From the NCBI GenBank assembly GCA_024640505.1, contig JAHEEV010000010.1, positions 1 to 63,390 of the forward strand: 63,390 bases of DNA. Direction: 5' to 3'. This DNA is from Halieaceae bacterium (lineage in GTDB: Bacteria; Pseudomonadota; Gammaproteobacteria; Pseudomonadales; Halieaceae). A model generated the notes under the pieces. The model was given only the letters and a program-made list of their open reading frames with translations. It was not told the origin of the DNA and searched no databases. A program made the translations under genes and the position numbers. This document shows positions 62,869-63,390 of the stretch, piece by piece; position 1 is the stretch's first letter; each line of letters starts with the position of its first letter.

Positions 62869-63390
62869 TCACTTTTCAGATCTCGCCGCTGCAGTGCCCC
62901 GCGTCCAGACCAGCAAGCGGTTGTTGGCGGGCATTTCGTGGTCAGCGGCGAGCATAAGCCCCGCAGACGCCGCAAGGCGGTCCACCTCCTCGAAATCGCG
63001 AATGGCGCTATCCGGATTTTGCGCCGCCAGCCACTGGTCAAAGCGCGCATTGCTGGGGCTGGTGTACTCGCCGCGATAGTTGAACGGGCCGTAGTTGGCG
63101 AAGACCAGGTCCTGGCTCCCGCGGCGACCCAGCGCTGCAAAGAACCGCTCGACGACGGGAAAAGCCATGATGTGCAGGCAGTTGGCGCTGAACACGGCAT
63201 CGGGAATGGCGAGCGGCCAGGAATCTTCACGCACATCCAGTGCGCATGGAGGCAGCAGATTGTCGCCGGCATAAGCTCCACAGCGTGGCAGCAGGTACGC
63301 CAGGTTTTCCTGCAGCTCAGTGGGTTGCCATTCGAGCCAGGGCAGGTGCGTCGCGAAATGGCAGGCGTGCTGACCGGTGCCGCTGCCGAT
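62869..63390 (-). CDS. DUF938 SAM-dependent methyltransferase, C-terminal part (truncated)
   Basis: The last 173 residues of a gene entering from beyond the window. IGSGTGQHACHFATHLPWLEWQPTEL is motif I followed by the DUF938 signature; then SANCLHIMAFPVVERFF and FANYGPFNYRGEYTSPSNARFDQWL. DUF938 proteins are class I methyltransferase-like with no established substrate. The start codon is outside the window. Confidence 0.88.
   Translation of the reverse strand: MGSGTGQHACHFATHLPWLEWQPTELQENLAYLLPRCGAYAGDNLLPPCALDVREDSWPLAIPDAVFSANCLHIMAFPVVERFFAALGRRGSQDLVFANYGPFNYRGEYTSPSNARFDQWLAAQNPDSAIRDFEEVDRLAASAGLMLAADHEMPANNRLLVWTRGTAAARSEK

Overview
The window is about 63 kb of GC-rich, tightly packed gammaproteobacterial chromosome. 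Gene order mixes Escherichia coli-like blocks (epd-pgk-fba; gshB-yqgE-ruvX-pilT-yggS-yggT-rdgB-hemW; rpoH-ftsXEY-rsmD; coaD-mutM-rpmGB-radC-coaBC; slmA-pyrE-rph-yicC-gmk-rpoZ-spoT-recG) with Pseudomonas-like traits (long AlgC before argB, Crc next to pyrE, metX-metW, oxyR-recG, PilT/PilU, rubredoxin reductase near ubiCA). Together with a TonB-dependent receptor and TonB, this suggests a marine gammaproteobacterium of the Halieaceae/Cellvibrionales type. That placement is inference; no rRNA is present. No prophage, IS element, CRISPR array, rRNA or tRNA was recognised.

Layout. 1-188: start of a truncated alpha/beta hydrolase. 291-5618 (minus): fba, pgk, epd and transketolase, a sugar-phosphate and erythrose-4-phosphate block. 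5966-11381 (plus): a methionine/SAM-cycle operon, sahR-metK-ahcY-metF-rsmE, with a perfect palindromic operator over the promoter -35 and a large structured repeat between metK and ahcY. 11429-17323 (minus): accessory genes (AhpD-like protein, TonB-dependent receptor, TrpB2, membrane-anchored esterase) placed between rsmE and gshB, which are neighbours in E. coli. 17461-20403 (plus): gshB, a TonB protein, yqgE, ruvX. 20400-22604 (minus): pilU, pilT. 22737-28859 (plus): yggS, proC, yggT, metX-metW, a DUF4426 protein, rdgB, hemW. 28904-33940 (minus): trmB, a DUF423 protein, rpoH (with a perfect CIRCE operator upstream) and ftsX-ftsE-ftsY. 34043-46726: rsmD, coaD, mutM, rpmG-rpmB, radC, coaBC, a membrane-anchored AlgC, argB, slmA, pyrE, crc and rph. 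46881-55382: yicC, gmk, rpoZ, spoT, ridA, an SDR protein, oxyR, recG. 55440-63390: a secreted three-repeat protein with a sorting-signal-like tail, a rubredoxin/rubredoxin-reductase fusion, ubiC-ubiA, a FemAB/GNAT-like protein, an enoyl-CoA hydratase, a small membrane protein and a truncated DUF938 methyltransferase.

How the genes work together. The SAM-cycle genes recycle S-adenosylhomocysteine under a regulator whose sensing domain is itself methyltransferase-like; metX/metW add methionine synthesis and epd feeds pyridoxal phosphate synthesis. The rpoH/fts and gmk/rpoZ/spoT blocks cover heat shock, division and stringent response. The most notable non-coding signals are the CIRCE element at rpoH, the SahR-type palindrome, the metK-ahcY structured element, two loci carrying the same 14-bp tandem repeat, and two REP-like hairpins with a compensatory stem change. 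No clearly new defence or biosynthetic system is present; the best candidates for undescribed biology are these repeats and the secreted repeat protein.
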